Of a stretch of 64,000 nucleotides of DNA, positions 53,032 through 61,900 are shown piece after piece. The stretch covers positions 205,745-269,744 of the forward strand of contig NZ_QOZG01000007.1 of assembly GCF_003335045.1 (NCBI RefSeq), written 5' to 3'. The translations under genes and the position numbers were made by a program. The notes below the pieces were generated by a model that was not told the origin of the DNA, ran no database searches, and was given only the letters and a program-made list of their open reading frames with translations. The DNA comes from Paramesorhizobium salinisoli (GTDB taxonomy: Bacteria; Pseudomonadota; Alphaproteobacteria; Rhizobiales; Rhizobiaceae). Numbering within the stretch: the first letter of the stretch is position 1; each line of letters starts with the position of its first letter.

Positions 53032-54369
53032 ATGAATGAATTTGCAATCAGGTGCCTAGCATTGATGACAAGACTGATCCCGCTGCAAATCCTCCTCCTG
53101 GTGGCGATTTGCCTTGTGTTCTCCATCCCGGGCATGGCGCAGACGGTCAAGGTCGATGCCAATGCGGGGCAGGCGGTCCAGTTGACCAAGGGACAAGGCC
53201 AGATCCTGCGGTTCGACCAGCCCGTGGAGTCGGTCTTTATCGCCGACACATCGGTCGCTGACGTCCGCGTCGTCTCTCCGGGCGTGGTCTATGTCTATGC
53301 CACGAAGATCGGCGCGACCAATCTGATTGCGCTCAGCCCCGATCAGAGCATGCGCGGCACGGTGCGTATCCACGTGGTTGGGGATGAGACGGCGCCGCAA
53401 CAATCCATGCAGGCGCTGCAGCCCAACTCGACGATCGATATCAGCCTGTTCGGCGATCAGGTGGTGGGAACGGGCCGGGCGAAGAATGTCGGCGAAGCGC
53501 TTGATGCCAACAGCGTGCTGCAGAGCTATTCCCCGCCCGATACCCCGCCCCTGAACAACACGACGATGGCGGGTACCAATCAGGTCAATATCCGCGTCCG
53601 CTTCGCCGAGGTTTCGCGAAATGAACTGCTCAGATACGGGTTGAACTGGAGCGTCTTCGTCAATACCGGCTCGTTTTCCTTCGGCTATGTCTCAGGCGGG
53701 AGAGAGGGTGTCAACAGCGGGGACAGCGTCAACGTCGATGTTCTGCTCGATGCTTTGCAGGACAACGGCATCCTGACGATCCTCGCCGAACCCAACATCA
53801 CCGCCGTCACCGGCCAGACGGCGAGTTTTCTCGCAGGCGGCGAAATCCCGATTCCCGTTCCGGTGGGCGACCGGCAGATCGGCATCGAATACAAGCAGTT
53901 CGGCGTCTCCCTCCTGTTCACCCCGACATTGCTGCCCAATGATCGTATCGCGCTTCGGGTCCGTCCTGAGGTCAGCAGCGTTTCCAGCGCCGGCAGCGTG
54001 TCGATCGGCGGCCTGAACGTACCCTCCCTCCAGGTGCGCCGTGCCGACACGATGGTGGAGGTCGGCAGTGGCCAGACATTTGCGATCGCCGGGCTTTTCC
54101 AGCGGCAGGAGAGCCATGAGATCGAGAAAACGCCCGTCGTCGGGGACGTTCCGATCCTCGGCGAATTGTTCAAGTCAAAGCGCTTCCAGCGCAACGAGAC
54201 GGAGCTCGTCATTCTGATCACGCCCTATCTGGTTACCCCCTCTTCCGAGCGCCGCTTGAAAACACCGCTGGACAGCCCGGAGGGAGCGCTCTCCGGTCCG
54301 CGACAGACCGCCAAATCGCAGGCTGCAAAACCCACCGTCAATAAGGGATATGGATTCTATGTCGAGTGA
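53032..54369 (+). CDS. sctC: Secretin of Tad/CpaC type serving as T3SS outer-membrane channel (RhcC2 position)
   Basis: About 445 aa from the ATG at 53032; an in-frame ATG at 52987 and one at 53065 (giving a compact signal peptide ending GMAQ) are alternatives. The N-terminal domain VKVDANAGQAVQLTKGQGQI then VESVFIADTSVADVRVVSPG is the CpaC/RcpA-type N-domain rather than the SctC N0-N1-N3 series. The secretin domain has ILTILAEPNITAVTGQTASF, LAGGEIPIPVPVGDR and VGDVPILGELFKSKRFQRNE. The CpaC resemblance plus adjacent CpaD- and TadD-like genes indicates recruitment from a Tad pilus system. Confidence 0.87.
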   Translation: MNEFAIRCLALMTRLIPLQILLLVAICLVFSIPGMAQTVKVDANAGQAVQLTKGQGQILRFDQPVESVFIADTSVADVRVVSPGVVYVYATKIGATNLIALSPDQSMRGTVRIHVVGDETAPQQSMQALQPNSTIDISLFGDQVVGTGRAKNVGEALDANSVLQSYSPPDTPPLNNTTMAGTNQVNIRVRFAEVSRNELLRYGLNWSVFVNTGSFSFGYVSGGREGVNSGDSVNVDVLLDALQDNGILTILAEPNITAVTGQTASFLAGGEIPIPVPVGDRQIGIEYKQFGVSLLFTPTLLPNDRIALRVRPEVSSVSSAGSVSIGGLNVPSLQVRRADTMVEVGSGQTFAIAGLFQRQESHEIEKTPVVGDVPILGELFKSKRFQRNETELVILITPYLVTPSSERRLKTPLDSPEGALSGPRQTAKSQAAKPTVNKGYGFYVE

Positions 54370-54808
54370 TTACCCTCGCAGCCATAGGTCCATGACGAAG
54401 GTGGCGTTCTGCCTTTGCGCCATTTCCGCACTGGCGGGTTGCGCCAGCAAGGCGCAGCCTTATTCGCCGGATTACCACTATGTTGCGGTAGGTGGCGGAA
54501 GCGTGGGCAAGGGCCCGGTCCGCAAGGGTTATGATATGCCGCAGGCGAATGCGGTACTGGTACCCGACGCCTGCACAACGCCTGACACGGCGGCACAGCC
54601 GCTGTATCTGCCGTCGGGCTGTGCCAACAACCTCAACCTCCAGTTCATGGTCGCGCGCGAGCAGGATCTGCTGCGGGGCCGCGACATGGGGCCGGCGATG
54701 GCGGCGCCCGTCGCCCGTGCCGCGCAAACCTACATTTCGGGCACGCCGACCGATGAGCAGAGGCGGCGGCAGCAAAATCTGGGAAGTGAGGAACAGCTTT
54801 CGAATTGA
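54350..54808 (+). CDS. CpaD-like lipoprotein in T3SS cluster
   Basis: Up to 152 aa; starts at 54350 or 54359 overlap the secretin stop, and an ATG at 54392 gives the shortest lipoprotein signal (MTKVAFCLCAISALAGC, lipobox LAGC). The C-terminal half, LPSGCANNLNLQFMVAREQD then LLRGRDMGPAMAAPVARAAQ, follows the CpaD pattern 'GCA...NL..MVA.p.DL..gR…aD…ra'. In Tad systems CpaD is the secretin-associated lipoprotein. Probably a pilotin or stabiliser of the neighbouring secretin. Confidence 0.72.
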   Translation: MDSMSSDYPRSHRSMTKVAFCLCAISALAGCASKAQPYSPDYHYVAVGGGSVGKGPVRKGYDMPQANAVLVPDACTTPDTAAQPLYLPSGCANNLNLQFMVAREQDLLRGRDMGPAMAAPVARAAQTYISGTPTDEQRRRQQNLGSEEQLSN

Positions 54809-54831
54809 CGCCGGGATTGGAATTGGACGGC

Positions 54832-55635
54832 TCAGACCGACGCCAGAAGGCCGATCGCGCGGGCGCGTGCGACCGGGTCGCTGATCGAGCGCAGCTTCAC
54901 GGCTTGCTTCAAAATCCGTTCCTTGCTGGCTTTCGGCATATCGGGGACGTTAACGGCACGGGCTTCGTCTGCTTTGCCCGCAAGGCTCAACACGATAATA
55001 TAATTGACGAAATGGCGGCGCCGGGCGAGCGGCGACTGGATAACGGTGCGCATCGTCGCAACTCCGGCGTCCGCTTCACTCGACAGCGCCTCCGCCAATG
55101 CCAGATTGGTCTGAGCGTCGAGATTGCCGGGCTCGAGCGCGACGGCTTTCCTGAACGCGGCTTTCGCTTCGTCACTGCGGCCGGCCAGAACCAGGGCAGT
55201 GCCGAGCTTGTTATAAGCGGCGACTGTGCCGGCCGCCTGGGCGGCAGGGGTGAGGGTACGCACCGCGGCTTCGGCTTCGCCGTTGTGCAACTGCGCCGTG
55301 CCGAGCCCAAGCAGGGCCTGGGGTTGGTTCGGGCTCTTTTGCAACGCTGCGCGGAAAGCTTCCTCGGCGCCCTTGAGATCATTTGCCTTCAGCCGCGCCT
55401 CGCCAAGCCTGATATTGACCGACGGGTCACCGGACATTTCGGCCGCGCGTTCATAGAGCGCCAGGGCCGTGGTGCTGTCGCCGCGGGTCTCGACATCCCT
55501 GGCGATCTTCATGAGGCGGGAAGGATCGTTAGCCGGCTTTTCAGTGGTTCCGGTCGTTGTGCCTGTGGTCGTACACGCCGAAAGACCGGCGGCCGCCACG
55601 GTGGCGACAAGGTGGCCGAATCGATGAATTTTCAT
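54832..55635 (-). CDS. TadD-like TPR lipoprotein
   Basis: 267 aa from the ATG at 55633-55635, which has agagaggaag upstream (a start 33 bp further upstream is weaker). Lipoprotein signal MKIHRFGHLVATVAAAGLSA with lipobox LSAC, a Thr/Gly spacer, then at least four TPR units: STTALALYERAAEMSGDPSV, DLKGAEEAFRAALQKSPNQP, GTVAAYNKLGTALVLAGRSD and EAKAAFRKAVALEPGNLDAQ. It matches TadD, the TPR lipoprotein that helps Tad secretin assembly. It is on the opposite strand to its neighbours, inside the sct cluster. Confidence 0.8.
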   Translation of the reverse strand: MKIHRFGHLVATVAAAGLSACTTTGTTTGTTEKPANDPSRLMKIARDVETRGDSTTALALYERAAEMSGDPSVNIRLGEARLKANDLKGAEEAFRAALQKSPNQPQALLGLGTAQLHNGEAEAAVRTLTPAAQAAGTVAAYNKLGTALVLAGRSDEAKAAFRKAVALEPGNLDAQTNLALAEALSSEADAGVATMRTVIQSPLARRRHFVNYIIVLSLAGKADEARAVNVPDMPKASKERILKQAVKLRSISDPVARARAIGLLASV

Positions 55636-55739
55636 CCCGCTTCCTCTCTTTGCGCGGATACTAATCAATCGGCATGTTTACGCAATTGCGAAGCGGTGCA
55701 TCGCCGCGACTTTGCGATAAATCATGGGGGCCTGCGACC

Positions 55740-56780
55740 GTGAACGAGACCAGTGAAGAAAAAACGCTTCCCGCGTCCGAAAAGAAGATCAGGGACGCGC
55801 GCAAGAAGGGGCAGGTGCTGCATAGTCCGGATCTGATCTCCGGCATTAGCATTCTTTGCTGCACGATCTTTCTGATATTTCTCGTTCCAAGAATCGAGAT
55901 CAGCGCCAGGTCGATGCTTGACGAAGCCTCTCATATCTATGAAAGGCCGTTTACCGAGGTCTGGCACCGCCTGAGCACGATTGCCGCGGAAGAGCTGCTG
56001 ACCACCGTCATCCCCATTCTGGCGATCACGGTTGCCGCCAGCATTCTCACCAATATTGCCATAACGAAGGGCTTTGTCTTCTCCTTCAAACCGGTCGAGC
56101 CGGATTTCGAACGGATCAATCCGGCTTCCGGCCTCAAACGGCTCTTTTCGTTGAAGAGTGTCGTGGAATTCGGCAAGTCCTCATTTAAGATCCTGACGCT
56201 TGCCACCGCCTTCGTGATCGTCTTCCGCACCGGTATCCAGGCGCTCTTTGAATCTCCCGCCTGCGGCGGGGCATGCACGCGGCCGACATTCCTGGCGATG
56301 CTGCGCCCCCTCATCGTCACTGCCATGATCGTCTTCCTTGTTGTCGGGCTTTGCGACGTATTCCTGCAGCGGTGGCTGTTCCGGCGCGACATGCGGATGA
56401 CGAAAACCGAGAGCAAGCGCGAGCAGAAGGATATGGAGGGCGATCCGCTTCTGCGTCGCGAGCGGATGCGCCGGCGCCGCGAACTGGCTGGCGCCAGGAC
56501 CGGGTTGCAGAACGCTTCCCTTCTCATCGGCGATCCGGACGGAATGGTTGTCGGCATTCGCTATCACCGTGGCGAGACGCCGGTGCCGATCGTGGTTTGC
56601 CGGGCGAGGGGCGATGCCGCCCGGACGATGCTCCGTCAGGCCGGCGAACAGGGCACACCATTTTCTCGGGATGGAGAACTGGCGCGGCAGATCGCGGCCG
56701 GCGCTTCCGTCGGCGAGCCGATACCCGAAAGCTGCTTCCAGCGCGCTGCGAACAGTCTCGTCGCCGCCAATCTGATCTGA
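55740..56780 (+). CDS. sctU: T3SS switch protein SctU (RhcU) with non-canonical cleavage site
   Basis: 346 aa from the GTG at 55740 (ggggg 8-12 bp upstream); an ATG at 55674 adds 22 unlikely residues. Four N-terminal helices and family segments ASEKKIRDARKKGQVLHSPD and SLKSVVEFGKSSFKILTLAT, then KRE-rich linker DMRMTKTESKREQKDMEGDP. The position of the autocleavage motif NPTH is occupied by GDPDG (about residues 264-268), followed by normal MVVGIRYHRGETPVPIVVCR. So the Asn is replaced by Asp while the Pro is kept. In the classic rhizobial order sctU follows sctT; here it is 14 kb away. Confidence 0.9.
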   Translation: MNETSEEKTLPASEKKIRDARKKGQVLHSPDLISGISILCCTIFLIFLVPRIEISARSMLDEASHIYERPFTEVWHRLSTIAAEELLTTVIPILAITVAASILTNIAITKGFVFSFKPVEPDFERINPASGLKRLFSLKSVVEFGKSSFKILTLATAFVIVFRTGIQALFESPACGGACTRPTFLAMLRPLIVTAMIVFLVVGLCDVFLQRWLFRRDMRMTKTESKREQKDMEGDPLLRRERMRRRRELAGARTGLQNASLLIGDPDGMVVGIRYHRGETPVPIVVCRARGDAARTMLRQAGEQGTPFSRDGELARQIAAGASVGEPIPESCFQRAANSLVAANLI

Positions 56781-57469
56781 TGCCGACCACCAGGGAGTTT
56801 TTCGTGACGATGACCAGATACAAAGGGATAACGCTGCTTTGCCTCTGCGGCTTCGCCGGATTGTACGGTTCGGTGGCTGTCGCGCAGCCATTGAACGATG
56901 CGCCACCGGTGTTGGACAAGAAGACCGGCTTGGTGAAGATGGGCGATGGATATCTCGATTTCCTGCTGCAGCCCGCAGACCGTTTTTCGCAGCCGGCGGA
57001 GCGCGGAAGCGATCATACGGCTTCTCCCACCGCCCCCGGCCCGACGGTGGTGCACTATGCAACCAGCGAAGCGCCGGGAACGATCGTGATCGAAACAGGC
57101 CGGCGCGCGCTCTTCCTCGTGCAGGGCGATGACAGGGCCATCCGTTATGCGGTGGGGGTCGGACGCGAAGGGTTCGGCTGGACGGGCGCGGAATATATTT
57201 CCGCAAAGCGGGAATGGCCGGATTGGCGCCCGCCGGCGGATATGCTGGCCCGGCGGCCGGACCTGCCTGCCCATATGCCCGGCGGGCCCGACAATCCGCT
57301 GGGCGCGCGCGCCCTCTATCTCGGTGACACGCTTTACCGCATCCATGGTTCCAACGAGCCGGAAACCGTGGGCCGGCAGGCGTCGTCTGGCTGTTTCCGG
57401 ATGCGCAATGACGATGTCGTTGACCTTTATCGACGCGTAAAGATCGGAGCCAAGGTTGTCGTATTGTGA
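56780..57469 (+). CDS. L,D-transpeptidase (YkuD) encoded with sctU
   Basis: 229 aa from the ATG at 56780 overlapping the sctU stop; a GTG at 56804 (gggag 7 bp upstream) and an ATG at 56810 are alternatives. Signal peptide (TRYKGITLLCLCGFAGLYGS) and a C-terminal YkuD domain with active site RIHGSNEPETVGRQASSGCF, where His and Cys are present, then RMRNDDVVDLYRRVKIGAKV. YkuD enzymes make 3-3 peptidoglycan cross-links or attach proteins to peptidoglycan. Coupled to sctU, it may adapt the wall for the injectisome. Confidence 0.82.
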   Translation: MPTTREFFVTMTRYKGITLLCLCGFAGLYGSVAVAQPLNDAPPVLDKKTGLVKMGDGYLDFLLQPADRFSQPAERGSDHTASPTAPGPTVVHYATSEAPGTIVIETGRRALFLVQGDDRAIRYAVGVGREGFGWTGAEYISAKREWPDWRPPADMLARRPDLPAHMPGGPDNPLGARALYLGDTLYRIHGSNEPETVGRQASSGCFRMRNDDVVDLYRRVKIGAKVVVL

Positions 57470-57568
57470 TCGAGCTCCCGTACGCTCGGATTGACATCAC
57501 TGGCACGCGCAGACAGGGCCCGGCCATTTGCATGAATTCTCCTATTTATGCCATGTAGGAGACAAACC

Positions 57569-57870
57569 ATGATCACCCTGGTGCCCATCGATGCCAAACC
57601 GCGAGACTTTTCCTCTGCGCCCCTGACAGATGATGAGGCGGGAGCGGTGTTTCGGGCCGCCCTCAATCTTTCCGTCTGTGGGATATCACGGACGGTCAGG
57701 CGGCTACGCTGCTTGATTTTACCGGTGCGGACCTATCGGCGCTGGAAGGCCGGCGAACTCGGCGCATGGATCGCGACACCAACGGCTCTCGAACCTGATG
57801 GCTATCCACAAAACACTTGGGTTGATCTTCCGTGAACCACAGCGTGGATATGCCTAGATTCAGGCGCCAA
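57569..57870 (+). pseudogene. Xre/MbcA/ParS-type antitoxin remnant
   Basis: Begins MITLVPIDAKPRDFSSAPLT at an ATG with taggag upstream. The homology continues by switching frames: WDITDGQAATLLD, PVRTYRRWKAGELG, then LMAIHKTLGLIFREPQRGYA. Together these match the toxin-binding antitoxin family (DUF2384) usually paired with RES toxins. At least three frameshifts; no RES toxin nearby. Confidence 0.65.
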
Positions 57871-57904
57871 ATGGCGTCACGACACGAAAGTGGTCGATCT
57901 GTCC

Positions 57905-58437
57905 GACATTTGAGAACGTAGGTGATCACGTGGCGAGGATCGAAGTTTCCCGCCGCATGGCCTTAGATCAACGCCGTCCGTCGGGGTCCAGATATAATCG
58001 CCGGTGAGGCTGATGTGCTGCCAGCCGAGCGGGGTAATGTGCTTGATGACGTCGGGCGGCGTGGAGATATCCTCCCGGTTGAGTTCGGTGAAAGCAGGTT
58101 CGAGATAAAGCGTGTTCCGGTAGACGATGGCGTTGATCAACAGGTTCAATCCGGATGCTCTATAGAACTGGCTCTCGAAGATCCTGTCGCGCAATTCTCC
58201 GAGACGGTTAAGAACAGCGCGCGGGAAGAGTGTTCTGTGCTTCGCTCTTGTTGAGGTCTGCAGTCGTGTTTCTGCGCATTTCGGATTTTGCCACCACTGG
58301 GGTAGGAAGATGGACCGATTGATGCGGCCGAGATCGCAGAGCGCCAGCGCCGGTCCGTTCTGACGCGGGAACGCGGATAGCTTGGCCAGCAGGGTCGTCT
58401 CTCGCATCAATGATCGCGTGGCATACTTTCGAAACAT
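57905..58437 (-). pseudogene. Tn3-family transposase C-terminal remnant
   Basis: Minus-strand frame with LMRETTLLAKLSAFPRQNGP near its start and then NRLGELRDRIFESQFYRASG, LNLLINAIVYRNTLYLEPAF and ITPLGWQHISLTGDYIW, the conserved end of Tn3 TnpA. In the middle the homology jumps to a second frame (RRNTTADLNKSEAQNTLPAR), so it is frameshifted as well as 5' truncated. Confidence 0.8.
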
Positions 58438-58514
58438 CCTTCAGTGGCTTCTGCACCTCCCGAACCGACCGGCTCACGCGAGCGGCCGCCTGATTGTCGG
58501 CTCGCCGGGTCAGG

Positions 58515-58786
58515 ATGGCGATCTCCAAGACATCGTGCGGACGCTGAAAGCGAAAAGCGTGGCGTTGCGCGCGACCGAACAGCCGATCGACACGGCGACA
58601 GCGAGCGGCAAAGCGTTTCTGGATATGCTCGGCGTGTTCGCCGAGTCCGAAACAAACCTGCGGCGGGAGCGGCAAATGGAAGGGATCGCGGCAGCGAAGG
58701 CCAGAGGCGTCTACAAAGGGCGGCCTGATTTCGGAGGCCCAGCCAGCAGAAGGGCGCGCCAGCCAAGTATATTTCAGATGGAATAA
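58515..58786 (+). pseudogene. Serine resolvase (Tn3 TnpR-like) remnant
   Basis: Plus-strand frame: DLQDIVRTLKAKSVALRATE, then QPIDTATASGKAFLDMLGVF, ETNLRRERQMEGIAAAKARG and VYKGRPDFGG. The catalytic Ser region at the N-terminus is missing and the end diverges after GRP, so the helix-turn-helix is gone. It pairs with the adjacent transposase remnant as relics of one Tn3-like element. Confidence 0.8.
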
Positions 58787-58946
58787 AGCAGAAAATCATT
58801 ACAAATGGAATTTTTTTGTTGTGCACAACCGCTGGAAGTACATAATTCTGTCACTGGGGCTCGATGGACGACCGCTCGCGGAGGGGGTTGGTCATTCCAG
58901 CGAGGAAAGCGTGATGTTGGTCGGGGAAGTATAGCAAGGAGGGACA

Positions 58947-61900
58947 ATGGCTACGATTGACAGAATTTTTAACAGATTGACGCCGTTTTTTAACAAAGCA
59001 AATCAAAATTCATCCGTCATCTGGAATAGGATCGTTGAGCAAAACGGCTCCAGGAATACCCCGGAAACATTGACGAACAACTTCGTCGATTCTGCAGAGA
59101 ATCCCGTTGGAGATAGCCAGCCCCGAAACAATACTGTTACTCACACGAACGGGTTTGACCATTATCAGAACGCTCCCCTCGCCTTCGGGTACCATACGCA
59201 GCAGACAGGCGGGAACGAGCCGTTGGTGCCGGTCAACAATGTCACTCCGGCGCAAGAACCGAGAACCGAGCTCGACGGCAGCAATCCCGCGAATAACAGC
59301 CCCACGGGCCAGATCACCTATAGGGCGCAGGAAGGCGATTCGCTCATCGAGATCGCGCGGCAGCTCGGTTACGACCAGGATCTCGACCCAGAAGTGGCGG
59401 AAAAGCTTGGCTTCGACCCCGACAAGGATTATGCCGAGCAATATGCGGAGCTTTTGACGCGGATCAATCCCGAAATGCGCCCGGATCCCGGCGGCCTGCC
59501 GGAGACGCATGTGCTCACGGTCCTCAGCGACGAGCGCATACAGGATATCCAGGGAATGTTCGAGATTCTCGATGGATCGGACTCCATCGACGATCTGTCG
59601 AACGCCCAGAAAGGGGAGTTGCAAGGGCTTGTGGACGCCGAGCTCATCTCCGCCGCCGGCATAATGGACGGTGAAGAGTTCGAAACTGAGCTAAATGAGA
59701 TCAGGGACCATTTGCAAGCCGTTCTGCCGCAAGCCGAGGGCTTGTCGGACCTGATCGACTCCCGGGCCGAGTCCTTTAGTATGAACATGAACGGGCTGTT
59801 TTCCAGCCTGCGGGAAAGCGGGGCGGCAGCGGTTGAGAGCGGAGACTGGAGCGCCTTCCAGGCAGAACTAGAGGATGTCTTGCGCAGCAAGATCAATCCG
59901 GCCTACCCAACCTCACCCGATTTCGATAGCGATCAGGTCGTAAACGACTTCATAGCGGAACTGGCTTTTTATGGCCCAATCGATGCTGAAACGCTGAAGG
60001 TGGATCAGGGCTACCTCGACGCGCTGGAGGCTGCAAATCATCAGGTGATGGTCACCGATGTTGCCGAGAGGATCACCGATGGCGATTCGCTGGAACTTCA
60101 ATTGTTTGGTGTTCCCGCCGATCGGGCCGACCAGATCCTCGTCGAGCTTTCGGAGATGCCGCCGACCGGAACTTATGGAGACGAGGACAATCCGCCGACT
60201 TCGCGGCTGGCCGAGATTGTCTATCCGCTGCAGGAGACTTCTGCGGACGGAGATGGGACGATCTCCGACGAAGAAGCAGAACTGCTCAGCGATTTGAACG
60301 TAGTCGCCACCCAGGCCGGCGCATCTGCGGAACTCGATGAAAACGGGCGGATGCAGATTCCCGAAGGCGTCTCTCGCTTGGCGAAACTGTTGGTGGACGC
60401 AGATAGCGGCCACCTAAACCCTGAAGCGGGAACGGCTGGTGACCGGATGCTGCGATTGGGGATTGCAGAAAGCATCGGTAACGGAGACGGGGCGACCCTG
60501 GCGATTGCCATGGCCGACCAATACGCGAAAAAAGGCGGCTGGGATGGAGCTGCCGACAACATGCTGCATATGATCTCCGTCGGCGTCAACAAACTGACGC
60601 AAGACGCGGATCAGACCACGCAGGATTATATTCGCCTCTTCGGTGATCCACAGTATGCTGGGGCTAATCTGGAGGGACTTGTTCCCGAGGAGGATCGCCA
60701 GCAAGCGATCGGCGCTACCGAACAAGGGAACCTTGAGGAGAACCCTGAAACCGTCAGAGATTTCGAGCGTCTTTTTGCCGGGGCGGTCGCGACGAACGCG
60801 GCCCTGGAAGCCTTGCCCGAGTCATTGCGCAACCTCGAGGGAACTGGCCTCGATGGCTATGAGCGTTTGACCGGCGAGCACGGAGACCTGAAAACAACGC
60901 TTCTCGGCAACGAGAACGACAAAAACGCAATCTCAATGATTGGGGCATCCGGCTTGGGCATGCCACAGGAGCCGCTCCCCACCTTGACGCTGGAGCAGGT
61001 CGGGACGAGGCTCGAGGATTCCGAACTGTTTCAGGAATATGCTTCCCTCTACGAGAATGTCTCCGAGGAAGAGTTCAACACGGTATTCAACGATGTTCTG
61101 GACACCTATGGCAAAATAGAAGACCAGCTCGCAAATCCGGATTCCAACATTATCGATCTTCCGCCCGGAATGGCGGAACTACCAGGACCGGTGAAAGAGG
61201 TTCTGAACGGTCTGGAGGGCATGAGCCGCGAGGAAGCACTTGCGGCACTGCGCGACCAGCCCGTCCACGGCGCATCGCTGCTGATGACATTGGAAGCGCT
61301 TGAGAATGGGCAGCCCAATGGCCCAAGCGGCGGTTTCCTCTCGCGCGAAATCAAGAATTCGAGCCTGCAGGTTTCAACGGCTTTGGTAAATCCGTCGCCC
61401 ATTGCGGAAAACATCGCCAATCGCTGGGGCCCGAATTTCGAGCCACAGGAAGGTTTGCGTAGCCAGCGGGCCGCGGCGATTCCCTTCAGCTCCGTCAGCG
61501 GCGCCCTGAATATCTGGGGCTTCGATGAGTTCATAGCCTCCGACCGTCTCGACGATAAGGCCTGGGCGATGGTCTTCGGCACCCTGGCTGGGCTGGATAT
61601 GACACGTGTGGCGGCCGCCGGTGTCCAGAACTTCTTCATTCCACAGGGCAGGCACGTCAGGCCGTCAACGGGAATGGGTAGCATCTTCAATCAGGGCGGG
61701 CGCCTTGACCGGTTTACCCGTACAGGATTCGTGAACGGCCCTGGCGCTGTCAGAGTCCTCGGAAACACGGTTTCGGCGGTGACGGGGCCGATCGCCTTCT
61801 GGACCGCGGGCACGGAATTTTCCAACGGCAATACGCTGGGCGGTGTCGTTTGGACCTCCATGGGTGCCGCCAGCACGGCTCACGCCGTCGCGATACTTGC

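Noticed and set aside
52987..54808. A genuine Tad pilus locus
   Set aside because: No Flp pilin, CpaF/TadA ATPase or TadB/C platform genes are present; sctV and sctU flank these genes, so they belong to the T3SS.
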